Origin: Enoplosus armatus | Lineage: Eukaryota > Chordata > Actinopteri > Centrarchiformes > Enoplosidae | Length of the DNA: 64,000 nucleotides | Direction of reading: 5' to 3' | Assembly: GCF_043641665.1 (NCBI RefSeq) | Contig: NC_092197.1 | Location: 16,808,148 to 16,872,147, forward strand | Part shown: positions 41,171-52,879 of the stretch, in pieces | Numbering within the stretch: position 1 is the stretch's first letter | Layout: each line of letters starts with the position of its first letter | Position numbers and translations under genes: made by a program | The notes under the pieces: generated by a model | Databases searched by the model: none | Seen by the model: the letters and a program-made list of their open reading frames with translations, nothing else | Told to the model about the DNA's origin: nothing

Positions 41171-42435
41171 GCGGGAACAATGTAAACGTGCACGTGTGTT
41201 GCTCAGAGACCTTTGGATATTTCACCTCCTGACAGAACATTGGATCAACAAATCAGCCTGTTTGATGTGCAGGGCAGCAGGACGCGTTGTTGCGATTTGG
41301 GAGGTGTGATCATCAGCTCTTCTGCGAGTCTCCGCGACCTACAGTTACCCATAACACCCTTCCTCTGCGTAGTTCCACGGACACGTTCACATGCATCTTT
41401 GCAAAGACTGAACTCCAACTGTTTGACCCGAGGTGAGACGTTCATGACGTCCACCAGATGCTTCTCTAACAGAGACGCAAATAAGAATGAATGGATTTTT
41501 AGGCACAGACACCTAAACAGGCCCCTCGTCCCACCTGTCAGCCACCACCCTACCGACGTCATGTCGTAGTCCTGATTATAGTCTCTTTGTCATGAAATTG
41601 TTTTTTTCATGAGGACCAAACTGACTGAAAAGTTAACATCAGTCACTGAACACAGAGGCTGTAGGTCAGGGGCCACCTGAGCACGTGGACTCTGGGCCTG
41701 TTCGACGAGTATAAGCCAAATGATTCGTTTAGTGATGTCTTTATCTGCACAAAGCATTTCCTCATATATTTGTATTGAAAGCCCAAAATAAGACACAGCT
41801 CCCTCCATGTGGCCTTTAGCTCTGCATTTGAACCCAATTACTCCACTAACATCCGCATGTAAAGGCAGGGGCCTCCCTCCTGGTCGGCCCCGCTTGTATG
41901 CATCCTCCCTTCATTACACAGCTGAGAGAGAGGCATGGAAGGAAATAGGACCCACTGTCCCCTCCCTTCCCCTGGCTCCCCTCCCTTCCCCTCCCTATTC
42001 TCTACTTTCCATTCAACCACCACCACCACCACCATCCCTGCAGCTCCGCTATGAATTCAGGGAAATAATCTGCCCCGCAGTGACACCACTAGTGTGTCCT
42101 TAAATGCTTCTACAAAATACAATCAAAAATCGAAGCCAGTTTCTTGTTTCCAAAGTGAAAGGAGAGCTTGGACGCGTAGTGAGCGTTACAGCGGCTGCAG
42201 CGAAGCATTTGCCCCAGCAGTTGGTGTGCAGTGATACCCGGCCACCAGACACACTCCGTGTAACAAAGAGCACCGGCGTGAAATCTCAACTGTCATGCAT
42301 ACCACGCACAGAGGCCGGCACACTGAGGGTGAAGCTGCAGCCGGGAGGAACCTTCTGAGGTCAAGTGGAGGCTCGCTTTTATCCGGAGATGAGCACTTGT
42401 CGCAAAGATGCTGCAAAAAAAAGAAAAAAAAAAGA

Positions 42436-42471
<36 letters not shown>

Positions 42472-42479
42472 TTTTTCCA

Positions 42480-43250
42480 GCCTCACCACACTATCGGTGG
42501 CCTCATAGATTTATCGATCCCTACCGGGCGTTTCGCTCTCCGCGAGGCAGATTTCACAATAAAACCCCGACGTGCATCTGCAGAATGCATTCAAAGACAG
42601 CGGCTCGGGTTTAGTCGAGGAGCCACGGGGGGGGGGGGGGGGGTGGAACCATGCCGCCCCGGTGACATCCTGCACCCACACCCGCAGGCCCACGCGACCA
42701 GACACCGGACACGCGACTGCATATACTCACAGCCACCTCCAGCTCGGCGTTAACAAAACCCCCCCCCCCAACACTCACTGTGATGCGGGGGATGTTCTTC
42801 TTGCCCTGGTAGCCCGACATCTTCACCGGTGGTTCGTCTCGCGCTGCGCCGTGAACCGCAATCAATGCGACGGGATGAACGGATTACCGCTGCTCGCCCG
42901 GTCGAAACGAGGATGACGACGGCGGCGGTGATGAAGAACAATGAGGAGAGGAAGCCTGGATGGTCCGTGGGAGGCCACAAGAGTAAAGGATCGAACTGTC
43001 TCTCGACTCCGGATCGCGTCCTGGCAGCCTCCCGGTCTCCGCCGATGCACCAAAGCCTTCCTTCCCAGACGGAGTCAGACAAGAGGGGAGGGGAGGGACC
43101 ACTTCAGAGCCTCTTCCCATAAAAGAACCGCACGGAGCATGCGCAGAGCCTCGCCCTGCTCCATTGACAGGAGAGGGCCACTAATGCCATCAATTGCTCT
43201 CCTTGGATTAGTGAAGGCAGAGAGTGCACCAACTGAACCAGCAGCCATCT
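42480..43250 (-). promoter_or_regulatory. CpG-rich promoter region of the dpysl2 short isoform
   Basis: CG dinucleotides cluster from about 42500 to 43200, around and upstream of exon 1B, in contrast with AT-rich flanks. A TGCGCATGC word (NRF1-like) lies at about 43138-43147. I see no clear TATA box. This fits a CpG-island promoter for the 573-aa form. The transcription start is not fixed. Confidence 0.5.
42779..42820 (-). CDS. dpysl2: dpysl2 exon 1B (residues 1-14 of the short isoform)
   Basis: ATG at 42818-42820 encodes MSGYQGKKNIPRIT, one residue longer than human (MSYQ...). It ends in ACA followed by donor GTGAGT, phase 0, and joins exon 2 in frame. A run of 11 G follows 9 bases into the intron in transcript sense. 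An upstream in-frame ATG would add 15 unconserved residues and is not favoured. Confidence 0.95.
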
Positions 43251-43539
43251 TAACTCCGCTCACTTCTTCTGTTGAGTCAACACCCACCCAACATAGTCTC
43301 AAGATGTGAGCAGAAACAAGAGTGTTAGGATCAGGGAAGACACACGTGTTTCCACTGTTTGCAGAAAGATCAGATTTTAACAAGTACAGTGTCAGATAAA
43401 ACTGACTTGCACTGATGGAAACTGTTTTTGTGGAGGTTTACCTTTGTGTTGAACAACAGGAGGGATAGAATAAAATGAAACTCAGCATCCTGTAACGCTT
43501 AATGGACTCGCCTTCTGCTCCAATCACAAATTCTGGACC

Positions 43540-43912
43540 ACTGCAATGAAGAAACGTGATGGCATCACTCACTGTCTTAAACTCTTTACGCTGGCTGCCA
43601 GTGTGTTTTAGACTTTGAAGATTTTACTGATTACTATTATTATTATTATCATTATTATTAGGTCGGCTGAGTCAGTGATCTCCTTCTTAAAACCTACTTT
43701 CATCAGAGAGCCTTTCCTGATTTTACTTGTTTTGATTTTCTTCAAATTGTCTTTTCCTTTCCATATTCTTGCCTTTTCCTGCACCGTCTTGGTATCTGTT
43801 TTCTTTTCAAACCTGATGACCGTGTGACTTGTCTGCTGCCTTTGTGAAGCACTTTGTAGCAGGGATTTTGAAAAGTGCTCTATAAATAAAGATTATTATT
43901 ATTATTATTCAT
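43540..43912 (+). mobile_element. non-LTR retrotransposon 3' end (L2/Rex1-like)
   Basis: The stretch from TCTTTACGCTGGCTGCCAGT to GTGAAGCACTTTGTAGCAGG, AAAAGTGCTCTATAAATAAA and a terminal (ATT)n matches the 3' end of LINEs known in fish. An internal (ATT)n lies at 43633-43660. No reverse transcriptase frame remains, so it is a dead 5'-truncated copy. L2 versus another clade is uncertain. Confidence 0.6.
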
Positions 43913-44008
43913 AAGGTCAGCTATAAAGCAACAGAAATATCAGCTAACCATATCAGCTAACCACCAGCTAGTTCAACCTTCGTATGAAATATAGAGCTCG
44001 GCAGTCTG

Positions 44009-44404
44009 CCAGTGGTAAAAGTAGCAACACCACAGTGGAGAAATACTTCATTCATGTATTCAGTATTTGACTTAAGTAAAAATACGAAATTATTAACATA
44101 TTAGCTTGTACTATGATAATTGATTAATTCATGTGCAAAGGTGGGGCTAATAACTTAATATGCTGCTGGCTAGTTTGTGGGGTATCATTTCCCTGTGGGG
44201 ATCAATAAGCTCGTATCTTAACCCATATTTGTGCATCATAATGTATTTGTTGATTATAGTCTTTATTGTATTATTATTTGAATTAATCTGAACCTGTAAA
44301 GCAACTAGCGGCGGAAGTCATCCAATAAACGTAGTAAAATTAGTGGAGTAGAGGTAGCAAGCGCAGTACTTGAGTAAATGTACTTAGTTACTCTCCACCA
44401 CTGC
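44009..44404. mobile_element. non-autonomous hAT-like element
   Basis: The right end has TTGAGTAAATGTACTTAGTT followed by ACTCTCCACCACTGCAG. The left end near 44009-44080 has diverged counterparts (CCAGTGGTAAAAGTAGCAAC, ACTTAAGTAAAAATAC). I recognise the terminal sequence as that of a common fish element. No transposase frame. Confidence 0.55.
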
Positions 44405-45463
44405 AGTCTGCTTATGTCACCTTTTTTTTTTTTTATCCGGCATGCTCTAGGTTTTAAACATCCCATCATTCCATTTGATCTTATTATGAGCAAAATCCTG
44501 TCAAATGTGTGTTCTTTTATCAGAGAAGAGCAGGGCAAACGGCCATACATGTAAGGCTTAACTAGAGAGGGAGAGAGATGAGAGGGAGTGGGTAAAGAGT
44601 GGATTGTGTGGCTAATGCTTCGCGATCAATATGTAATATGATGCCAGGCCTCCACACCACCACCACCACCAGCAGCTTTTAACAGCATCCTGAGTGCTTA
44701 GATATTAAGTAAAGGAAGCACTGATGCTGTTAGTTTACCACACGGCTGTAAAACCTGGACAGTGAGTTTGAAGCAGCAGCAGCAGCAGAAAAGTTGACAG
44801 GTTTTCCTGCAAAGTCATGCAAGTCGGAGCTGCCATCTCTTCAGCTCCACACCCTCAATTCACAACAAGGCTGCAGCAAGCGCATCATGTCCGCCTCCAC
44901 AGCTGTGTCTGCTCTCATATGTGTGTCCCTTTTGTGACGAGATTATTCTCTCGTTCAGACCTGTTCACACCGAGAAAGCAGATGTTTACTTGTTGCTGTT
45001 GTTGTTGTTGTCGTTTCGCTCAAGGACACATCAGCAATGCACACACATTCCACAGTGTTGTATCAGCAGCCAGCCAACTGCACTGTGCAGCAGAGGGGAC
45101 ACAATCAACAACCCGTGTAAACTGGAGCTAACTAGGAGCCACTCCCTCTGGCAGCTCTGCATGGTGGGCCCCTCCATCTACTCTGTTACATCACAGTGCT
45201 TTCTGGGAAACGTAGTCGGGGCAAGTTGTCTGCTTATATGCGGTGGCTGTAAGCTTGAATAAACTCACGATGATGAGCAGAGGCTGTGATTTGAGCACTT
45301 TTAGAGGAAAATGGCGCAGGTTTGTGCAAAGATCTTGAGTGCTGGGTGACAGAAATTAGAGCTGGAGAGGAAGAAAGACCAAAAGAGACGTGGATGGAGA
45401 GAGAGAGAGAGAAGGAGAGAGAAACATACACAATAAGCATGCAAAATACAAGAAAAAATGTAC

Positions 45464-45730
45464 CCTTTTATCATCCAGATTCTGCAGAGCTTCTTTCCCC
45501 GTGCTCTCCCTTATCTCCACCTTCCTCGGCTGGGAGATGTCGGTCTGCCGGTCAATGACTCGCCCGTCGCTCCTGCCCCTGCACGCCGAGAGCGCATCAA
45601 AGTCGAGCGTCTTGCTGTCCGAGGAGCCTTCCACCGGGCAGAACATGCCACAGAATTTCTGCCTGGGCCTGGCGGGGCTGTCAGAGCCCATGCTCTTGAA
45701 GAAGGCTGGCACTTCCCCGGCGGTCGACAT
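45464..45730 (-). CDS. dpysl2: dpysl2 exon 1A (residues 1-89 of the long CRMP2A isoform)
   Basis: ATG at 45728-45730. It encodes GEVPAFFKSMGSDSP, RPRQKFCGMFCPVEGSSDSK, TLDFDALSACRG and, at the end, VEIRESTGKEALQNLDDKR before donor GTACAT (phase 0). The QKFCGMFCPVEG core is the hallmark of long CRMP N termini (CRMP2A, and similar in CRMP4a), and the VEIR-TGKE-LQNL end precedes the shared SDRLL exon in that family. Joined to exon 2 it gives 648 aa. An acceptor-like CAG lies 10 bases before the ATG, so this may not be the first transcribed exon. Confidence 0.9.
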
Positions 45731-46843
45731 GACTTGCAGGCTGTGGAGGGGGGTGGGGGGGGGAGATGTGAGGTGTCTCGGGGAGTAGCTGCACAGATGC
45801 TCAGAGTCTCAGCTTCTTGTAGCCTTTTTTTTTTTTTTCCCCCAGCTCCTCACGCCTGGACAGCCACCGCCTTTTGCCGGTTTTCAAGCGCAGGTGGTCG
45901 CACTGTGACAAAAGCCGCAACAACAAAAATCTGTAAGGCTAATGCTGCATGAAACACTCCCACTGTAGAGAGACAAATGCACCGTGGATCTGCGTGATAT
46001 GATCTATATAGAGGGAAGTCTTCCGCTGTTGTCCTCGTCTATGATCCCCCTACAGATCAGCAAACAGTTGTGAACTGCTTACTCATGAGTCTAGATTACA
46101 GCTTCTAGTCTGCAGCAAATATCCTTGTGCGATTTGGCGAGTTATAAGTCAGCATATGAGGGAGAGACCTCCTGCCTGGCTTTGTCAAAATAAAGCTCCA
46201 ATGGGCTACAGGAGGAGGATGCTTCCCGATGAGGGATTACCTGTAGCCTGCGTGAACCCGTCCAGAGACTGGTGGGGTGGCAGGAGCGCGTCAGATGTGA
46301 CTCCCCGGAAATGATCGGGTCCTTTCTCTTGTCCAAAGTGAAGACTTAGAGCTCTCTAACCCACCAGGGTACACAGACCCGGACGGCGAGTCTAACAGCT
46401 GCAAAGTACGACATGTCACACAGATGTGTCTCTGAGGGGCGTTTCTGGTTGAGGTCAAGGAGCGCTCAGCACCATGGAGAGTTCCCCCAAAGTCACACCC
46501 AGTCCAACAATGAAGGGCGCTGTCCCTTCAGCACCACACCCTGCGCTCCCACACCTCAACACGTTTAAACTCTCACTTGACAAAAAACCAGCCCGGACCA
46601 GGATGTTAAATCACAAGGTTCAGCATTTCTCACAGTGGGACAGGACAGTGATGTTTCTGCTGTCTAATCTGTGAGACAGATAGTGAGTTATTTTGGTTTA
46701 TCGTGTATTTATCATATTAGTTTTTAGTATATTCCCACCACTTCTAGTGAGACTGAGCCACCACGTGATGTAATGTTACAAATGATAACAACTTATTTCT
46801 GGATGACGTCACATATTCAGGACTAAATAAGAAACAATCAAAG

Positions 46844-46845
<2 letters not shown>

Positions 46846-46877
<32 letters not shown>
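46846..46877. repeat. (AT)n microsatellite
   Basis: About 32 bases of alternating AT. Confidence 0.9.
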
Positions 46878-46882
<5 letters not shown>

Positions 46883-49091
46883 TTAGTTCTTATCTATTAA
46901 GAGTTTAACTGTGTCAGAACTGTGGGTGTGGTTTGATCAGGTGTCACTGACAGTGACCAAACAGCCCGCCACTGTCATCAGATTTTGATCCAAGTGCTAA
47001 GCTGAATCCTGATTGGTGCAGAGAAATGTGTGACATCACGGTTTTTTTTTTTTCTCCACCTGAGCCCCGCCCACTTCAAACAAGAGAGAAGAGCACAGAG
47101 AAAAACCTTTAATACAATTAAAAGAAATACCTCAATATCCGTCACTCCGTCCGCTCCGTCACTCAAAGTGAAAATTTGATTGTGAAAATAAGTTTTGGGG
47201 CCTTTAATAAAGGGTCATGACGGGTTTCTCACTTTCTATTCAGCCACCAGTTCTGGGGTCACAAATGTGACTAAACTGTTGATGAAGTGACTTTGGTTCC
47301 AGATGCTCTGCAGCTATTTTTCCTGAAGGACAGTGGACGCACGGTCCGTTTACTGACAAGACAAACTCAGTTATCCTGGAGGAGACTACAAACCGGCCAG
47401 AGAGACCTGATAACCTAAAAGTTGTTCTTATTAATGGCTTATAACTGATCTAGAAAGCAAACAGAAACTAGAAGAAACTTGAATAAAGCTATTAGGTACA
47501 ACCTATAAACCCTTTATAAGGTGTTTTACATCAAAAACATGTCCGGTGTCTTCTACTCCCAATTCACACAGTAAGTCAATATGTGCAGTATCAGACCAGT
47601 TTACTGTAGGATGTGATGATGCTCTATTGATCCCCATTGGGAGACTCAGATGTCTCAGCAGCCAAACATGTGGAGGAGGACAGATACAGAAAATGCTGAA
47701 TCCTAAACAGATTATATGGTAATGACGTGTGAGTATAATGGACAGAAAACAGTGGGGATACTGGGGACTAAAAGGCAAGATATCTCAGCTTCTACTGGTT
47801 TTAGTTTGACCATTCCTTTTGTAAATGTGTCTCTTGTCAGTCTCTCAACTTTATGGCATTTAAATTTGGCCAAGACAGCAACATAAAGATAGTACTATAA
47901 ACACAATCATGGGCTTATCGTGTTGCTCACGGTAAAGTTAGATAGTCATTGGAAGCAATATGTATCTACATTAATTATGGTTTGTAATGGACATCTTTCC
48001 GTTTTAAGTTGAGCCTCACAGAGAATAGATGTCTGTGAGGTATAAATAAATCAGTGCTGCATAGTGATCAATATGAGCGGGCAGGAACAGCTTCCTCTAA
48101 CTCACATTGTTAATTCCTGACTCACATTATAACAGACAAAACCTCTGCTGCACTAGTGGCCATGAGAAACATTTTAGCACTGAGTCCATGTCGGTCCAGT
48201 TTCCATAACAACGTGGTGGGCAGCGAATGGCTTTGCTGCTACTATTTCCTCTCCCAGAGGGCTGCGAGGGCCTCTGTGTGTTTGTGTGTGTGTGGGTGGG
48301 TAGGTGGGTGGCCATCTTTTGCAGGAGAGTCTGATGTCTGAATGTCAAAGGTGGATTGTGAAAATATTGAAGGTGCAGCCACGCCCAAAGGCTGAGACAA
48401 GGCTCGAAAAAGAAAAAAGAAACGTCCCCAGCTGAGAGCAGAGACAGGAGGGAGCGTTAGACAATTAGAGGGGAAAGTTGGCGGCGTGCCCGATAAACAG
48501 TTGGAGGAGGCGGAGGGGAGGGGGTCTGGTCTCTGGACAGGAAGGGCACGGTCCTGGCATCCAGCAACAGATGTAGGACGAGTAGTGAGATCAGCAGTAT
48601 GAGTGGACTCTCTAATCTGCTGCTCCACGTGAACTCACACTGGACCTGCTTATTAGATTACATTAATGTTCTGTTCACTTTACGCGGCAGTTTGCCAACC
48701 TGGATGAAATCCATTTGAAATTTGCTGGATTTTGCAGAACAGATGCAAACCTATAAGACGCTGAAACCAGTTAGCGTGCATCAGGAAGCTGGTGCTAATG
48801 TTTTAAAAGAGCTCAAAATGAATAAAAACGAAGATCTGATAGGATAGGATAGAAGCAGCATTCACTTCGGTCTTCTCCTCCTCTTCCTCCCTGAACACAG
48901 CCCATTTAACCCGCTTAGGGACCCCCATTAAAAGTTGCAGACAATCCAAAGGGGGCCCACAACTTTTAATGCTGTTATCTTGGCCCTCGCAAAAAAGGTT
49001 TCCAACCTCAATGGGACAATTTACTTTGTTAAATAAAAGTTCATTTAAAAAAAACAAAAACCAAATGTTGTTCAGGGGGGGAGGGGGGGGG

Positions 49092-49350
49092 GTCAGTCGA
49101 TCTACCACTTGCCATCAAATTTTCATTCATGGTCCCAAGAGAATGAATCCTGCTGACTTTGGTGAACCTTTAACTTTAAAACTAATGAGCCGTCAGTTGT
49201 CCTTTGTGTTTAGTGCTAATTCGCAAATGTTGGCTAGCTAACGCGCTAAGCTAAGATGTGAACATTAGCAGCTAAACATCGAAACATCAGCATGTTAGCA
49301 TTGTCACTGCAGCAGGGCACAGGATGCTAGCAATGCTAAGAAGGCTGTAG
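49092..49350 (-). repeat. partial inverted copy of the repeat at 7.16-7.95 kb
   Basis: Read on the minus strand, it has the CAGCAGGATTCATTCTCTTGGGACCATGAATG-like block followed by the TTAGTGCTAA, AGCATGCTAA-type and TGCTAACATG words, in the same family as the intron copy in adra1a but shorter and diverged. Confidence 0.5.
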
Positions 49351-50432
49351 GCTCTCATGTCATATCATAAAGTAGCAACATCGCCGCCATGTCGCTGGCT
49401 GAGGTAACGTGCAATGCAGCGCCTTTAAGCCACGTTTCTGCCTTGTAGAAGACAAGTGGAAGTGAGCGACAGGAGGAAAGACAAACAGAACAAACAGGCA
49501 CAGACATTTATGTCACATAGGAGTTACTAGGAATTGCTTCTGCTGGCTCCATGTGTCTGCAGTCAGTTTGATCAGTTGTCTGTACTTCATAAATAAAGCA
49601 CGGTCACAGCTGATGTTTCACATTTACAGCACACAACAGCTGTCTTGACTTGCACACACAGCGTCCAAAGAAGCAAATCTGGCACATGATCACTCTGAGC
49701 ACGCTGAATTGTTACTAATTATTGACGACACTGTCAGATTGTTGAGATTCTGATTTCTCCCTCTCACTTGTCTTTATCTGGCAGTGGAGGCTGCTGCTGC
49801 AGCGTTGTGCTGCTGAATCCTGAGGAGATGAAGAGGCAAGTCTCCTCACCAGAGGGACGGAGAGACGGAGCTGGCCACCACCCTGTAACCCATGGTAACG
49901 CCGTCAGCTGCAGTGGGAGGAGCGACGTGTCTCACAGCGTCTGCCATTGGCCAGGAACAGGTGTGCTGAGGTTCCATATAGGGAAGATGAAGGAGGACTA
50001 GAGGAGGCGTTGATGAAGAGGAAGCGGGGCTCAAGGAGGGGTTACTTTCAGATCAGTTGTTGCTTACCTGATTGAAACTGTACACAGTGACATGATTCAT
50101 CACTTCACATTATTCCTGGCTTTATCTCTTCTTTTTTAACTGGATTATCTGATCTTCTGACATTTGTATCAATCTTACTAATTAGGTCAACTGAAATGTC
50201 ACACATTAGCCTTAATCTCAGTCAATTCATGAGGTGGGGTTTTGACATTTTCTAGAAGCTTTGCTTTATTTTGTTGTGATTTCTTCCATTCATTTAGACT
50301 CCCCTCCTGTATTTGACTCAGTGCACTGCCACCAATTGTTCAGCTTAACCTGTTCTCGCTGTTTTGTTAAAGAACATTGTTCCAGTTCCATTCAGCCTCT
50401 TTGCATATCTAAAAATTATAATTCGAAGGCTT

Positions 50433-50970
50433 AAAGGAAAAGTTTGACATTTTGGGAAATACGCTTATGACGCTTAGTTGGATGAGAGGACAGATACCAT
50501 TCTCGTGTCAACTATGCAGCTGGAGCCAGCAGCCACTTAAGTTAGCTTAGCATGAAGACTGGAAGCAGGGGGAAACGGCTAACCAGGCTCTATCCAAACA
50601 TTCAAAATAACCTCTCAGAACCTCTAAAGCTCACTAGTTTGTTTAATCTGTACAGAAATCAAAGTGTAAAAACCAGGGGCGATGTGTCGGACTGCTTCTT
50701 TGCCAGGCGCAGTAATGTCACTGCTCCCAGCCAAGAGATAACTGTACGGATTAGACAACGAGATCATGTTAATCAGTGAGCTTTAGACAGATCCAGGCTA
50801 CCTGTTCTTTCCCAGCTTCCAGTTAGTTTTATGCTAAACTAAGCTAACTGTCTCCTGGCTCTAGTTTCAGATTTAGAGAACAGACATGAGAGTGCCATCA
50901 ACCTTCTCATATAACTCTTGGCAGGAACACGAGAGATAAAGTGTTTCCCAAAATGTCAAACTGTTCCTTT
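50433..50970. mobile_element. non-autonomous element with terminal inverted repeats
   Basis: The left end, AAAGGAAAAGTTTGACATTT plus TGGGAAAT (50433-50460), is the near-exact inverse of the right end GTTTCCCAAAATGTCAAACT plus GTTCCTTT (50943-50970), about 28 bases each. Inside, TTAGCTTAGCATGAAGACTG and its counterpart TTAGTTTTATGCTAAACTAA suggest further inverted symmetry. It is about 538 bases with no transposase. I know this end sequence from many percomorph genomes. Confidence 0.7.
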
Positions 50971-51163
50971 AGCAAACGCACGCTCAGAACATGTAAACAA
51001 TCTCCATTCTGCTCGATGCTTTGTCTGATTTTATTCCTCGTGTGTTGTACCTGTATTTAGAGCACCAGCAGGCAAAAAGAACTTTCCTAAGAGATGTTTT
51101 ATCCACACAACAAAACCAAATGAACCTGCTGAAGTGCATCTGTGTGAATGTACAGTATATAGG

Positions 51164-51164
<1 letters not shown>

Positions 51165-51204
<40 letters not shown>
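51165..51204. repeat. (TA)n microsatellite
   Basis: About 40 bases of TA. Confidence 0.9.
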
Positions 51205-51211
<7 letters not shown>

Positions 51212-52879
51212 GTTTACTGTATATTAACCTACAGGTTCAACTGCTTTATATCAATTGGGGTAGTTTAATAAGCAATTCATACGCTCATTACATTCAGTTT
51301 TCTCATCTGTGTATAACTAAAGTCATCAAAGAAATGTTTTAGAGTGGAAAATACACAATGAAGGACCAGAGGTACATTTCAACCAGGTAAACAAAATGCA
51401 AATGCCTCATTTCAATAAAACTACTTTGGATTTTGGCGAGTAAATTCCAATTAATAGTGTTCACTCAGAGAGGGAGGGTTATAGTTGGGGCCTTAAACCT
51501 AGTGAACGTAGGGTGGTGGAGGGCCAAAACAGCCCGGACTGCAGAGCGATGATACATGTAAGGTAGCATCAACACCCTTCAGCTGGGATGATCAGCGGTG
51601 GACAGCAAAGCCTGCTAACAAATCCCAGAGATGGGATCCACAATAGGTGGGAGACAAGAGTCTCCTACTTCACGTTTCCTCTTTATGCTATTTGTAGAAA
51701 CACTAATAAGACCGCTTAGGAAATAACTGAGGGCACCAGTGACAGTCGGCACTGCAGAGCGTCTGCCACTGGAGTGCAGTGCTTCCCCTGTCAGCTCTGT
51801 GCAGCAGGTTTACTTCCGTCTTCTGTGAGAGAGAGAGAGCACACACGGGGGGAGAGCTGGTTTGAATAGTCCATGCTGTCACGGTGTCTTCCTGAAGGTC
51901 TTCCTGCTCTGGTTTCAAGTAGCTAAAAACATCCAGGTCACACAGGGTCAAAGGTTTGATGGGTGAGGGTTCTGCGAAGAACAACTCGACACCTCTAGAA
52001 GTGTGGCAAGACGGGCTTTAAACAAACAGGTTTGTTACAGCGGGGCACAGATTTAAAACAAGAGGCCATAAACAATCTCAAAACAGACAAGTGCTGCTCT
52101 TTGCTCAACTTGGCCCTTTGTAAGAGCCATTAAAATGCATTATTTGCCAACTTTTCAACCTAAATGTTATTGTGTTTAGCTGCCCATTGACTAATAAAAG
52201 ACAACTCCAGCGTGACGGGGGTGTGGAAAAAACAAAACACTCCATTTTGGAGGCGTTTTTTTTTACAATTAACAATTGAAATGACGAAGGCACTTTCAAA
52301 TGACGAGGCAAAATGTAAGCCATGTTTGCCAGTTGTTGTTGGAACTGCAAATGTTAAAATGTCCATCGTTCTGTCCACTTCAAGCACCTCTGTGACAATA
52401 TCGATTAAAGTTTGAGATTTGGTTGCTTCAATCAGTTTCATATTATAGTAAATTGAATATTGCAGATATTATGCTGGTCAAACAAAACAAGCATTTTTAG
52501 GACATAAATCACTTGTATCGCTTATAACTATCATTATTTGGTTAATTTAAAAAATATGGCTGAATAAAAAATGAAAACAATTAGTTTAAGGCCTTGAGGA
52601 TTACATATTTAAGCATCAGCAAAAGGGGAAATTAATTAAATTAAAGATTATTAAATTTTAGGAAATTAGAGCAGCATTGAGCTAAATTAGACACATTGTA
52701 CATATCTAATGATTGTGCAGCATGGTTAAATTCATCAATTAGTTACTAATCATATTAAGATATCCATTAATTGTAATAAATCTTTAAAAGGCTGAAGGTT
52801 TCCTGTGGGATACAAGCGTCAAACAGGTTTACAGTAAACTTTCAAGAGGCACACTCAGTGAATATTCATTCAGGTTATC

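Larger units (their letters stand above)
42821..45463 (-). other. region between dpysl2 exons 1B and 1A
   Basis: Upstream flank of the short form and intron of the long form. Contains the CpG-rich region, a LINE-like 3' fragment (43540-43912) and a hAT-like MITE (44009-44404). (GCA)n near 44773-44788 and (TTG)n near 44994-45011 are short. No other exon found. Confidence 0.75.
45731..52879. other. intergenic region between dpysl2 and the bnip3l 3' end
   Basis: No gene recognised on either strand, and no counterpart of placental PNMA2. Presumably includes the CRMP2A promoter (45731 to about 46500). Repeats: (AT)n 46846-46877, inverted partial repeat about 49092-49350, inverted-repeat element 50433-50970 and (TA)n 51165-51204. 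ATTGATCCCCATTGGGA near 47629 may mark another retroelement scrap. The open frames at 52160-52441 are not recognisable. Confidence 0.6.

Noticed and set aside
45458..45952. 164-codon open frame on the + strand over dpysl2 exon 1A
   Set aside because: Shadow of the conserved minus-strand CRMP2A exon.
52160..52441. 93-codon minus-strand frame near the bnip3l 3' side
   Set aside because: No recognisable domain, AT-rich, and a + frame is open at the same place.
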